From: Lagopus muta
Lineage: Eukaryota; Chordata; Aves; Galliformes; Phasianidae
Assembly (NCBI RefSeq): GCF_023343835.1
Contig: NC_064443.1
Coordinates: 18,549,501 to 18,613,500 of the forward strand
Reading direction: 5' to 3'
DNA length: 64,000 nt
This document shows positions 1 to 8,532 of this stretch, one piece after another. The position numbers were made by a program, and so were the translations under genes. Within the stretch, counting starts at the first letter, position 1. Each line of letters begins with the position of its first letter. Under the pieces are notes generated by a model. That model was not told where the DNA came from. It saw nothing but the letters and a program-made list of their open reading frames with translations, and ran no database searches.

Positions 1-476
1 CCAATAGCTTAAGAATACACTTGTTTGTTTATAGGGTTTTTTACATGAGAAACTGACTTCCAGATGCATGGACTGCTTAAAGCAGTGCTGTAACAATGCT
101 GTCTGGCTTTAACGTGAGTGAACTGTCACATGTTCAGGGCACAGATTTCCTATTCTTCTACTCCTCAGTATTGCTCAAGGCTGTAGTCAAAAGCAGGGTT
201 TTAAATTGGCATATTTTCATGTATTCTACAGTATGTTTCCATGAAAACGTAGTATGTGGGTGTTCAGTGCATCTGGTACGAGATGCTCTGGTTTTTGTTG
301 TGTGCTATTGGGGCTGTAAGCTTTGTGCAGCTGTATTTTCACTGCTCGTGGAGTATTTCTAGGTGAAAGGTCTTGTAGCTGGCACAAGAGAAGAAGAAAA
401 CAGTTTTGACTTCTTATACTGTCCGTTTAAATATAGCGCATGGCTGAACTTACCTTTTTTTTTTCTTTCACTTGAG
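1..476 (+). other. ARL8B intron (partial) upstream of exon 3
   Basis: The window opens inside ARL8B, upstream of the exon that starts with the switch II motif. The stretch ends in a T-rich tract followed by the acceptor CTTGAG. I see no exon, repeat or RNA gene in it; the short open frames lack splice sites. Exons 1 and 2, which carry the N-terminal amphipathic helix, P-loop and switch I, must lie before position 1. Confidence 0.8.
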
Positions 477-550
477 ATTTGGGATATAGGAGGGCAGCCC
501 CGGTTCCGAAGCATGTGGGAGCGATACTGCAGGGGAGTTAATGCTATTGT
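477..550 (+). CDS. ARL8B: ARL8B exon 3
   Basis: Begins exactly at the [12 protein letters not shown] switch II segment after acceptor CTTGAG and ends two bases into the Val codon of GVNAIV before donor GTAAGT. The Val codon is completed by the first base of the next exon. Confidence 0.96.
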
Positions 551-2430
551 GTAAGTGTCATCTTCCTTTGGCTCTACTTCACTGCAGATTTGCTCTTCTG
601 CATCCAGCCTCACAGTGCACGCTTGGCTCGACAGCACTCAATTCTGACACTGTGCTTGAGCCACAGTGACTTCTTTGCCTTTGAGTTCGAGGCTCAAGCT
701 GGGTTATTTTCTCATTGCTGTCTAATCCCACATGCTAACGTGATTTCCCATTTGACTTGGGTGGCAGTGTAGTCTAATGGGAAGGATCCCATTTACATGA
801 TCATGGGGAATTTCTTTGAAAAAGAACCAAATTCTTTGCTCAGGTGACCTAGCTCTGTTTAAAGCTTCACACGTGCTCAAAACTGACTGCATAGCACACA
901 GCTGGTTCTGGAGCAGTTTGGTCTTGCTAAACTAACCTTCAATTCTCTTTAAAGCTATATGGTAGATGCTGCAGATCGTGAAAAAATAGAAGCCTCTCGG
1001 AATGAGCTGCACAATCTTCTAGATAAGCCACAGTTACAAGGAATCCCTGTAAGTAATTTGTCTCATATCACTGTTAAATGTCTTTGAAAATTGTACATAA
1101 TCCTAATGCCACTGAAGATTATTTGAACTCTGAAGTATAGTGTGAGCATTCTAAGCAATATCTGATCCTAGTGTCTAAAATCCAGTTGTTGACCTCAGCA
1201 AGTACTTCAGTGATCATTCTTGACTTGGTGCCACCCAAAAAATGTGGAGGAGTAGATTGTTGTGCTGTATGGAGTTGTGCTCTGCTAGGTCTGCTGTGGT
1301 AGATGCTAACCAGAGCTTTGTACAGACTCAGTCAGTTTGGGAGATCCCAGTTCACTGAGTTTGTTCTCACTTTTATCGGCTGATCTCATACTTGCTTTTT
1401 GCACAAAAGAGTATTTTTGGACACCTTCTTTCCCTGTAACTAGGTCAACCTTTCTTCTCAGCTTGGCTTACTACTGAATCTCTTCCTCCATTGGATTTAA
1501 TAGTCTGGTGTAGGCTGTTGCTTTCCTAAGATATGAGCAATCAAAGCAATAGAAACAAAGCTGAAACTGTTTCTGCTTTGAATTTCAGGTTCTAGTACTT
1601 GGAAACAAGAGAGACCTTCCTAATGCTTTGGATGAGAAACAGCTAATCGAGAAGATGTAAGTCTAACCCTTCTGAGGAGATTAACTCATCAATGAATTTG
1701 TTTACATAGGGATGTTAGGTGAAGAAGCTATTTATAAGTAGAAAACACAGTAGCAAGTAGATGAAACATCGTACAGAAACAAGTTATATGATGGAGTGGA
1801 AGCAGTTTAGATTTTCAATGCAGTGTGCTTGATGTAATGGAGCTGTGTGTTTTAATTTTGTCTCTTTTATAGGAACCTTGCTGCTATTCAGGACAGAGAA
1901 ATCTGCTGCTACTCAATTTCTTGCAAAGAAAAAGATAATATAGGTAACTATTAACCTAAAACTGTATGCATTAAGAAGAGCTCTATGCCTTGTACTGTGG
2001 GGCTAAACTAATTTTGCTACCATCAGGTTAGGAGAAGGCAGTAAAGGCTGTCAGACTGGCTTTAATAATGATGTTTATCTGAATGTAATTATGTGAGCAA
2101 GACCAAGGTATCACTTGAAGTCTTTCTTAGAGGTGTGGTTGATTGAGGAACCTGCATCTGCAGCGCCTTCAAATGTTGCTTGCAAGGCTCTGGGCTTTTA
2201 CAGGACCTGAACACAAGCAGCAAGCTTTCAGGATATTATTCTGTTAATCTGTCTTGGACCATCCTCTAGGGAAGGGCTGCCCAGTCCTCTTGTGTACTTG
2301 AGGCCGTGGGCAGACCAAAGTGATGCTGGTTATGCAAATACAATTCAGCACTTGAATATGGAACTTTTCTCTCTCTTCAGATATCACTCTTCAGTGGCTT
2401 ATTCAGCATTCAAAGTCTAGAAGAAGCTGA
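477..2430 (+). CDS. ARL8B: ARL8B, ADP-ribosylation factor-like 8B (exons 3-7; 5' end outside window)
   Basis: Small Arf-like GTPase that sits on lysosomes, recruits kinesin-1 through PLEKHM2/SKIP and HOPS, and controls lysosome positioning and fusion (family knowledge). Five exons are visible: 477-550, 955-1048, 1589-1656, 1873-1943 and 2381-2430. All have GT-AG borders and compatible phases. They encode residues 69-186 of the 186-residue protein, 118 residues here. Seen directly: WDIGGQ switch II with Q75, NKRD base-recognition motif (about 130-133), ISCKEKDN guanine-binding motif (about 161-169) and the SKSRRS C-terminus. Paralogue choice: [18 protein letters not shown] and PNALDEKQ match ARL8B rather than ARL8A, which has S, Q/K and G/E at these sites. 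One difference from human is Ala for Ser at about residue 150. The start codon is not in the window. EDEM1 as next gene supports the call by synteny. Confidence 0.97.
955..1048 (+). CDS. ARL8B: ARL8B exon 4
   Basis: Acceptor TTTAAAG, donor GTAAGT. Encodes [18 protein letters not shown] through KPQLQGIP, the alpha-3 region of the GTPase fold. Ends in phase 0. Confidence 0.96.
1589..1656 (+). CDS. ARL8B: ARL8B exon 5
   Basis: Acceptor AATTTCAG, donor GTAAGT. Encodes [18 protein letters not shown] and following residues, so it holds the NKxD motif that sets guanine specificity. The Met codon at its end is split two plus one. Confidence 0.96.
1873..1943 (+). CDS. ARL8B: ARL8B exon 6
   Basis: Acceptor TTTTATAG, donor GTAACT. 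Encodes [20 protein letters not shown] and DNI. The SCK motif (G5) contacts the guanine base. Asp171 is split across the next intron. Confidence 0.96.
2381..2430 (+). CDS. ARL8B: ARL8B exon 7, coding part
   Basis: Acceptor CTCTCTTCAG. Encodes [16 protein letters not shown] and the TGA stop. The rest of the exon is the 3' UTR. Confidence 0.96.
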
Positions 2431-4285
2431 AGTCTTCCTGGAATCTCCAGTACCAGTTGGCCATAATCTCAATTGTCCACTTCCCTCCATAATGAGATAT
2501 AACCCGAAAATCCTGTAACAAGAATCTGCCTTTTCACAGTTCATTTCTCATGTGCACTGCTGAAGACTTGTATTCCTATTATGTCACAAAACAACTAGAG
2601 TTGTCATAAAGTCAGCACAAATATTTATTTTACAACCATCTACGGTGGGAGGGTCGTGGGGGGGCTTTTTAAGAAAAAAATCTACCATGTTAACTATGAT
2701 GGTACACTCTGTTCTGGTTTTTCAGGGCCAGGTTTTTATATGATTTTCAGCAAGTGTTTTATTTCTAGTGTTTAGTGGCTTGAAGATGCTGATGCTTGAC
2801 AGCATTAAGATTCTGTAAGATGCCACATACAGTAGTTAGAAAACATTTAAACGTGAGTTGTGGGATAGTTTATCTCACAAATGCATGTGATGTGTGTATT
2901 TAGCAGAGAAATGGATACTGTTTGCAGAGGGGAGCACAAGACATAGCTCAGCATCACTGATCTACAGCTGAGATCTTATCCTATCACTTAAAAGAAAAAA
3001 ACATGATGAATTAGGAGAGTCAACTGCTTAAACTCATTTTGTTGCTTCTGTTTAACATTTGTCTGGGGAATGGGAATGGACTGTTCTGTCAAGCTTTCGA
3101 AATCGGAGTATTCCAGCATGAGAACAAATCGCTTGGTTCAAACACATGTTTCTATCTTTGGATTCTAGTGATCTCTATCTGAAACCAGAATACACATTCT
3201 GAGCGGCTGCATGACACTTAAATTACTGATGTTTTTGTATAGAGTCGGTTGTTGACCTTTAGCACAATATCTATGTAATTGTCTAGTGTCTCTCCTGCTC
3301 AATGAATAGCTGGGCACGGTTTCACCTGGTGCTATGAAACATCTCAGCTATTGTGACAACTCTAGAGCTGCCTGCTTTCTTGATGTAACCATGTGCAAAG
3401 TCTGTAAGTGGCAAGGTGAAATGTTCAACTGTGTCAAAGCACAAGAGAGCCAACGAATCGATCCTATTTCTTGACTAGCTTCTACAGTGTAGGGAAGTAT
3501 ATATAAACTAAAGATTGTAATGTTTTTGTAGCTTTACTTTCTCAATGACTTCAATATATTTAAAGGGACAGACTTGTGAAGACTGGTTTGTTCATACAGT
3601 AATGTCAGTGTAGCTTGCTAGTGTATACAAATACATGATACACCTGCTTGCATTGCCTCACACTGTGTGTGATTCTTCCTTACCTAAATGTGGAGTTTGC
3701 GTTACTTTGGTTGAAAACACTGCTTTGTCCGTATCAGTAATGACAAATCAGTTTTAGTTTGGACTACCACGGCCTTACTGTTCGTACAGCTGTTGCACAG
3801 ACACTACGTGCTGCCTGCATTCGGTCTGAACTTGGTTTAACTTCTTGTCCCCTTTCAGTTCTCTGACGTGTGATTTCGATTAATTCATCATCTGGTGCTG
3901 TAGAGGAGAGGGTCTATTAACTTGCTACTGTAGTCCCTAGTTCACCGTGAACTGCTACAGTTACTCTTATCTATCAAACTTGCTTGTGCCTAAAATATGG
4001 GAACTAAACTAGAATGTGTGAATCTTTGTGGGGGACCAGGTCACTGTTTAGTTAACTGGCCTATAGGTAAACTCGATGTGTTTGGTGTTTATCTACTTCA
4101 CTGCTTTCAGTATTTATGGCATCCAAACACTACCAACTGTTAACCTGTGCATTACTCTCTGCATGTGAACAACTTATACAATTACTGAACTTTGTAAATA
4201 CGTGGATTTTTTTATTTAGGTGGATGCATATGTTGGTTTACTGCTCTTCAGCTTTATTCAATAAACTTCTGTTTTGAGGGTTGTA
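2431..4285 (+). other. ARL8B: ARL8B 3' UTR
   Basis: AT-rich non-coding sequence from the TGA to the poly(A) signal, about 1.85 kb. It contains an ATTTATTTTA stretch near 2620, a G-rich run near 2645-2666 and a UGUANAUA-type Pumilio site (TGTAAATA) at 4193-4200, close to the 3' end. The end at about 4280-4285 is inferred from the signal; the true cleavage base cannot be seen. Confidence 0.8.
4253..4265. promoter_or_regulatory. Near-palindromic poly(A) signal, readable on both strands
   Basis: The 13 bases TTTATTCAATAAA hold AATAAA on the + strand (4260-4265), which ends ARL8B, and AATAAA on the - strand (complement of 4253-4258). The + strand use is well supported because it follows the full ARL8B 3' UTR and precedes a T/G-rich stretch. 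Use on the - strand is only inferred and would need a gene reading leftwards from the ARL8B-EDEM1 interval. Confidence 0.8.
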
Positions 4286-4719
4286 TTGACGCTTAACCGA
4301 CTGACTGGAGTTGATGTGCTTAACTCATGGCATTGCGGGCTGTTTCTGATTAAAATTAAATGGGCAAAGAGGTGCAATGAATACCTGAGCTTCCTCATCT
4401 TCCGTGGTTGCACTACTGACGTGAAATGCTTACAGAACTATCTTTCAGGCCCGAGGCTTTCTCAGCTTACATAAAAAGGCTTAACTAGAGTCAGTCTCAG
4501 CAGTCCTCAGTGCTTTTCGTGCCTGTGTAAAGGACTTATTAATCAGCTGAAGGGTCGTAAGCAGGTCAGCCTTCTGGAGTTGTGTTTTTAGAGATAAAAG
4601 TACCCATATCTAAAATCTTGTTTCTTGTCATCTAAACTAGTCGTGGCTTTTCTAGCACAGGGATCAGATCTAGCAGCGTCTGATCGTTTCTTACCAATTA
4701 AAGCATCGGCTTTTGTATC

Positions 4720-5881
4720 TCACTGAAAGGTGAGGCTTTCATTGACTGTGGTTTCCAACAGAACGCCTTTTTTCTTCAATATCTGAAGCTGTACCCCAGT
4801 ACTGTTGTTCCCCAGCATCATTTCATTCATTTCTCTTAGGTGACCCATTAACCTGTAGGATGCTATGCCAGCATCTTCCCAGTAATGGTAACAAATTACA
4901 TGTCTCCTGTGTGCTCTGCCTCCATGTAAGCCTTTACATTTCCTGAGCTGTAGTGAGCTGGCTCTTAGCTCTGAGTATTGGTCGTTTAGCATCTTTTGTA
5001 ACTGGGTGTGCAGGGAGGGCAGGGAACTGTTGAGTAAAAGATCAGAAGCGTATTTCTTCAGTTGATGGGAGATCCCTGCACGCAGTGTTCACAACCTGAG
5101 GCTCCAGTCAAAGGGAGCATGCCTTGTTACAGTATTGCTGTTGTAACATTTGTCAACCTGGTCGGTCATTTAAATAAGCTGCAGTGTAAACTTGGCCCAG
5201 GGCCCATTGCTTGAGATGGCATTTAAATATCATAGTTGCTACTTGGCCACCTGTAAATGAACTATTCAGAAATGTTTGTTTTTTGTTACTTCACAAAATG
5301 ACTCTGCTTGGGTTTTCACAGCTATTCTGCTGTTCTAGATGCTCTTGGTTACTTACAAGGCAGAAATGTAGCCCTTAAAGTGATGATGTGAATCCAGTGC
5401 TGAGGATTGCACTTTCTGTTTACTGGAGGCTTGATGAACTTGTTGATCACCCTTGTTTTGGTATGGAATAGAAGTGCAGTAAGGCTTTCCAGAGAAGGGA
5501 GGCTGCTCTCTGCCTTCTTGGACTGAAACAACAACTTGTTCTTCTGGCATAGTTAAATCCAGGGCCAAGCACTTTCTGCTCTGAAAATGAGAGGAGCTGT
5601 CTGCTGAATTTGGTTGCAGTAGTTGTGTTACAGAAATCTGGTGGGCCAATCTGAGTTCCCTGATGATTGCTTGACTCTGGCTCTGTAGTGAGCAACCCCT
5701 CTTCTGATGTATTTGCAGTAGGCCATTATTGTATGAAGAAAGGTGGGTCTTACCCCTGGTTCTGTCTGTCTTTTCACAGCTCTTAGTCGTGGATATGCAC
5801 ACAAATCAGACATCGGTCGTACCTGTACGGCTGTGTGGTGCATCAGCCTTGTCCTGTGTCCTTGTTTGAAATAGCTGTCAA
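4720..5881 (-). other. Candidate unrecognised - strand gene, three putative exons
   Basis: Reading leftwards, three open segments join with matching phases. Segment 5881-5754 follows CTGAC plus ATTCTTTAG and ends GGG before donor GTAAGA. Segment 5580-5357 follows a strong acceptor (CTCCTCTCATTTTCAG) and ends before a perfect donor GTAAGT. Segment 5026-4720 follows acceptor TTTTACTCAACAG and ends in TGA. Spliced, they give about 218 codons, including SLHTQLQKMLNDQYSELRAS and YHYWEDAGIASYRLMGHLRE near the end. I do not recognise the protein or any domain. No start codon or 5' exon is identified. Against it: all three - frames are partly open here, so chance assembly is quite possible, and no mammalian gene is known to me at this place. 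It could also be a spliced non-coding transcript or nothing. Confidence 0.2.
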
Positions 5882-7379
5882 CTAAAGAATGTCAGCTTTA
5901 AGCACTAAGTGATCCTCCTTACTGACCGTGGGGCAGCAGGCTCCTGAAGGGAGGAAATAGTTGTGCATGCACCCGTAGCACTGGGCTGAGTTGAAGTGTT
6001 ACAGCCCTGCTGGCTGCTCTGTGCTGTGTCAGGGAGGCTGGTGGGTCCTGTGTCCCACTGTAGAGCTGACACAGCCCTGGTGCAGCTGAGCGTCCCAGCA
6101 GTTGCACAGTGCACTTCTGCCAAAGCACTTGGCAATGGGAGAAATGCACAGGTGTGGGTGAAGCTGTTTTATGGCCCTATTTTCTTATTGGTTTGTTTTC
6201 TTTGTGCATTTTTGTGGAATCGGGTTGGAAATGCCATCCTCTTGAAGGTTAAGAAAAACTCTGGTGGAAGAAAGGAGGCCAAACCTTAAGCAGCCTTTCT
6301 GGTTAAAATAATGAGCATCATGCAGGGGTCTGGAATGACTGAAATATGGTTTAGCTGGATTATCAAGTGAACTTTTCTAACGTCCCAATTGTGTATAGTT
6401 ACTCTGGCTGTGCAATGGGTGTGCTGGCATGTCATGATTTGCTTAGTGTGTGCCTTGTGAATGTTAAACCACGGCTCTCGTTGGGCAGCGTGCCTCAGCT
6501 CTGCTCCCTGCTGGCTTGGTTTTGCACTGACCATACACTAGAGAGCTGTATGAATACTGAATGGGATGGAAGTCAGATTGTCTAAGGCACCTTGCTGAGG
6601 GCAGTGTGCTGCCAGCTACACGAGCAGCAAAAAAAGGAATTCAGGAGTTTTGTTCCAAAATTATGCATTCAGAATGACGTGTGTCATGGAATCTCAGACT
6701 TCTGAAGGTTGTCTGTTGCTTTGGAACCACAGATGCTGAAAGTTTAAGTATGCCTTGGTGAAACATCAGGGATTTCTTCTACACGTTGCTTAAACAACAA
6801 ACACAGGATGGCACTCAGAAGGGGTATGCACGTATTCCTAAGGGAGAAGTAGAAATGTGATGGCTTTGTTTCCATCTCAGAGGAAGGTTGGTAAGTAGAC
6901 CTTTGTGCCAGGATTAGTGCCTTTTACTTATGACATTGCAGGCTTTATTCTGTTAAAGGCAACATCTATCATTGTGATCATTTTGAAGTGCTTCAATAAA
7001 AGCGTTGTTGAAAAAAAACATTCTTTTGCATATTCATCTGTGGCAGGGCAGCTGCCAGTGTGGTTGTTAGAATCGTGTACTTCATTAAGTTGTAAACTAG
7101 CGAATTTCAGTTATTTGGATTACCTGGGAGAGGCTCCAGCTCGCAGCACTGGATTCACAGTTAGGAGAGAAGGTGCTATTGCTTCTCAGGTGACAAAACC
7201 AACATCTTTATCCTGGACTGACCCCATTTTAAACGCTGTCATAAGGTAGTGGTCTGGAATATATACTTGAGGAAGGTTGAGGTTAATTTCTAAATGAGAC
7301 TGGATTCTGGACTTCGTGTTCTCAGTTTTGGGGGGGGGAAAGGAGCTGAATGTTGGTGCAGGGCTGGGTTGGTGCTGGG

Positions 7380-7412
7380 TCAGTGCTGTGTCAGTGCTGT
7401 GTCAGTGCTGTG
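7380..7412. repeat. Short tandem repeat, 11-base unit x3
   Basis: Three head-to-tail copies of TCAGTGCTGTG, preceded by an imperfect copy (TTGGTGCTGGG) and by a nine-G run. It lies about 250 bases before the CpG island of EDEM1. No function is evident. Confidence 0.85.
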
Positions 7413-7818
7413 GGCTTGGAGCGGTGTCTGTGGCAACTGGAGGAGGCCAGCAGTGGCTTCAGGGTGGGAGAGGGGCTGTGAGTGCTGGGTTGAGTGCAGT
7501 GAGCTCTTGGCTTCCTTGGTGTTTCTTTGGACTGGCATTGGGTCAGTACTGTGATGGGGGGCCCAGCTGTGCCTGCCGTGGGGCTTCCTGCTTAGCTGTA
7601 AACTTGCTGCAGCTTCTCTGCTCTGAGGAACCTTTCCTCATCGTTATGGCCAACAAGGAGATCCTCTTGGTCCGTACAGGTCTCGGCGCCGCTGTGCGTA
7701 AGGCGGAAAACCACGGGGAAGGCACCAACCAGAGCCGCAGGACCCACCAGCCTCCCTGGCAGCCCAGAGCAGGCAGCAGGCTGAAGGGCGGCAAGGCCCC
7801 GGTGCTGCTCCGCCGCCG

Positions 7819-7834
7819 CCGCCAGGGGGCGCGC
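7819..7834 (+). promoter_or_regulatory. Near-consensus CTCF site
   Basis: CCGCCAGGGGGCGCGC matches the CTCF core (CCACCAGGGGGCGC type) at almost every strongly constrained position. It lies at the upstream edge of the EDEM1 island. It is the only good match I noticed in the window. Occupancy cannot be told from sequence, and CpGs within it could be methylation sensitive. Confidence 0.6.
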
Positions 7835-7958
7835 TGCAGAAGCGGCCACATTCCGAGGTTCCGCCCCGTGAGCCGCCGCGACGCGGCAGGAAGCGCCGCG
7901 CTCCGCCCGTGCGCTGCCACGACTGCCCCGGCCGCCGCCTCGCCCCCTCCGCCCTGAG

Positions 7959-7966
7959 TGACGTCG
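7959..7966 (+). promoter_or_regulatory. CRE/UPRE-like ACGT element
   Basis: TGACGTCG shares the TGACGT half with the cAMP/ATF element and with the XBP1 element TGACGTGG. It is 160 bases before the EDEM1 start codon. I found no full ERSE (CCAAT-N9-CCACG) nearby. A role in stress induction is inference. Confidence 0.4.
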
Positions 7967-8102
7967 CACCGCGCCTATGAGCGAAGGCCGCCCGCGCTTC
8001 GACCAACGGGCTGCGGGCGGGGCGGGCTCCTCCCCGCCGAGTTCGCTGTTTCTCTTCCGCCGTCAAAGGAGAAGCGGCGCGGGCGGGCGGCCCGTCGGAA
8101 CT

Positions 8103-8165
8103 ATGCGCGCCGCGCGCGGGCGACCATGCAATGGCGCTCGCTGGTGCTGGGGCTGCTGCTGCTGA
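8103..8165 (+). CDS. Upstream ORF overlapping the EDEM1 start (20 codons)
   Basis: ATG at 8103 with A at -3 opens a 20-codon frame ending in TGA at 8163-8165. It overlaps the first 40 bases of the EDEM1 coding sequence in another frame. An in-frame ATG at 7977 would lengthen it if the transcript starts far enough upstream. The peptide is Arg/Cys/Gly-rich and is probably not functional. The likely effect is to divert some ribosomes from the main start, as overlapping uORFs do. It is a regulatory candidate, not a demonstrated product. Confidence 0.4.
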   Translation: MRAARGRPCNGARWCWGCCC

Positions 8166-8532
8166 GGCTGGGGCTGCACGCGCTGCTGGCGCTGCTCCCC
8201 GCGCTGGCGCCCGGCCTCTGTCTGCGCCTCCGCCTCCCGTTCCCCTTCCCGCCGCGTTCCGCCGCCCTCGGCCATCCCGGAGCCGCTCGGCCGCCTCCCG
8301 GCGGGGGCTCCTCGCACTGGGGTTCGCTGCGGGGCGGCGGCGGCGCGGCGGGGCGCGATGAGTACGAGAGGCGTTACAGCGCCGCGTTCACCCCGCAGCT
8401 GCGGGCACGGCTGCGCGACGCCGCCCGCGGTATGTTCGCCTTCGGCTACGACAGCTACATGCAGCACGCCTTCCCCAGCGACGAGCTCGACCCCCTGCAC
8501 TGCTGCGGCCGCGGGCCCGACCGCGACGACCC
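8126..8532 (+). CDS. EDEM1: EDEM1 exon 1
   Basis: Codes for the signal/anchor segment, the GC-rich Pro/Gly linker and the start of the GH47 domain ([36 protein letters not shown]). Ends two bases into Pro136 before donor GTGAGT. The first half is diverged from mammals; the second half is strongly conserved. Confidence 0.95.

Larger units (their letters stand above)
551..2380 (+). other. ARL8B introns 3-6
   Basis: Four introns of about 404, 540, 216 and 437 bases separate the exons. All have canonical borders. I find no repeat, nested gene or RNA gene in them. Confidence 0.85.
4286..7660. other. ARL8B-EDEM1 intergenic interval
   Basis: About 3.4 kb with no recognised gene and no CR1 fragment. 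Its left half holds the candidate - strand exons described separately. Its right end contains a run of nine G (7330-7338) and three copies of an 11-base unit TCAGTGCTGTG (7380-7412). The remaining open frames on both strands are short and unsupported. Confidence 0.7.

Noticed and set aside
5882..6149. A fourth upstream exon for the - strand candidate (segment ending CCCCACG before GTCAGT), phase-compatible with the next
   Set aside because: The implied intron (5926-5882) would be only about 45 bases, below the usual vertebrate minimum, and the donor is weak.
7316..7957. 213-codon + strand open frame ahead of EDEM1
   Set aside because: It runs through low-complexity repeats and into the CpG island, where stops are rare. 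It has no domain and no splice link to EDEM1.
7592..8066. - strand open frames of 125-140 codons in the CpG island, as first exon of a divergent gene
   Set aside because: GC-driven Arg/Ala/Gly-rich frames without a convincing donor. Divergent transcription remains possible but is not shown.
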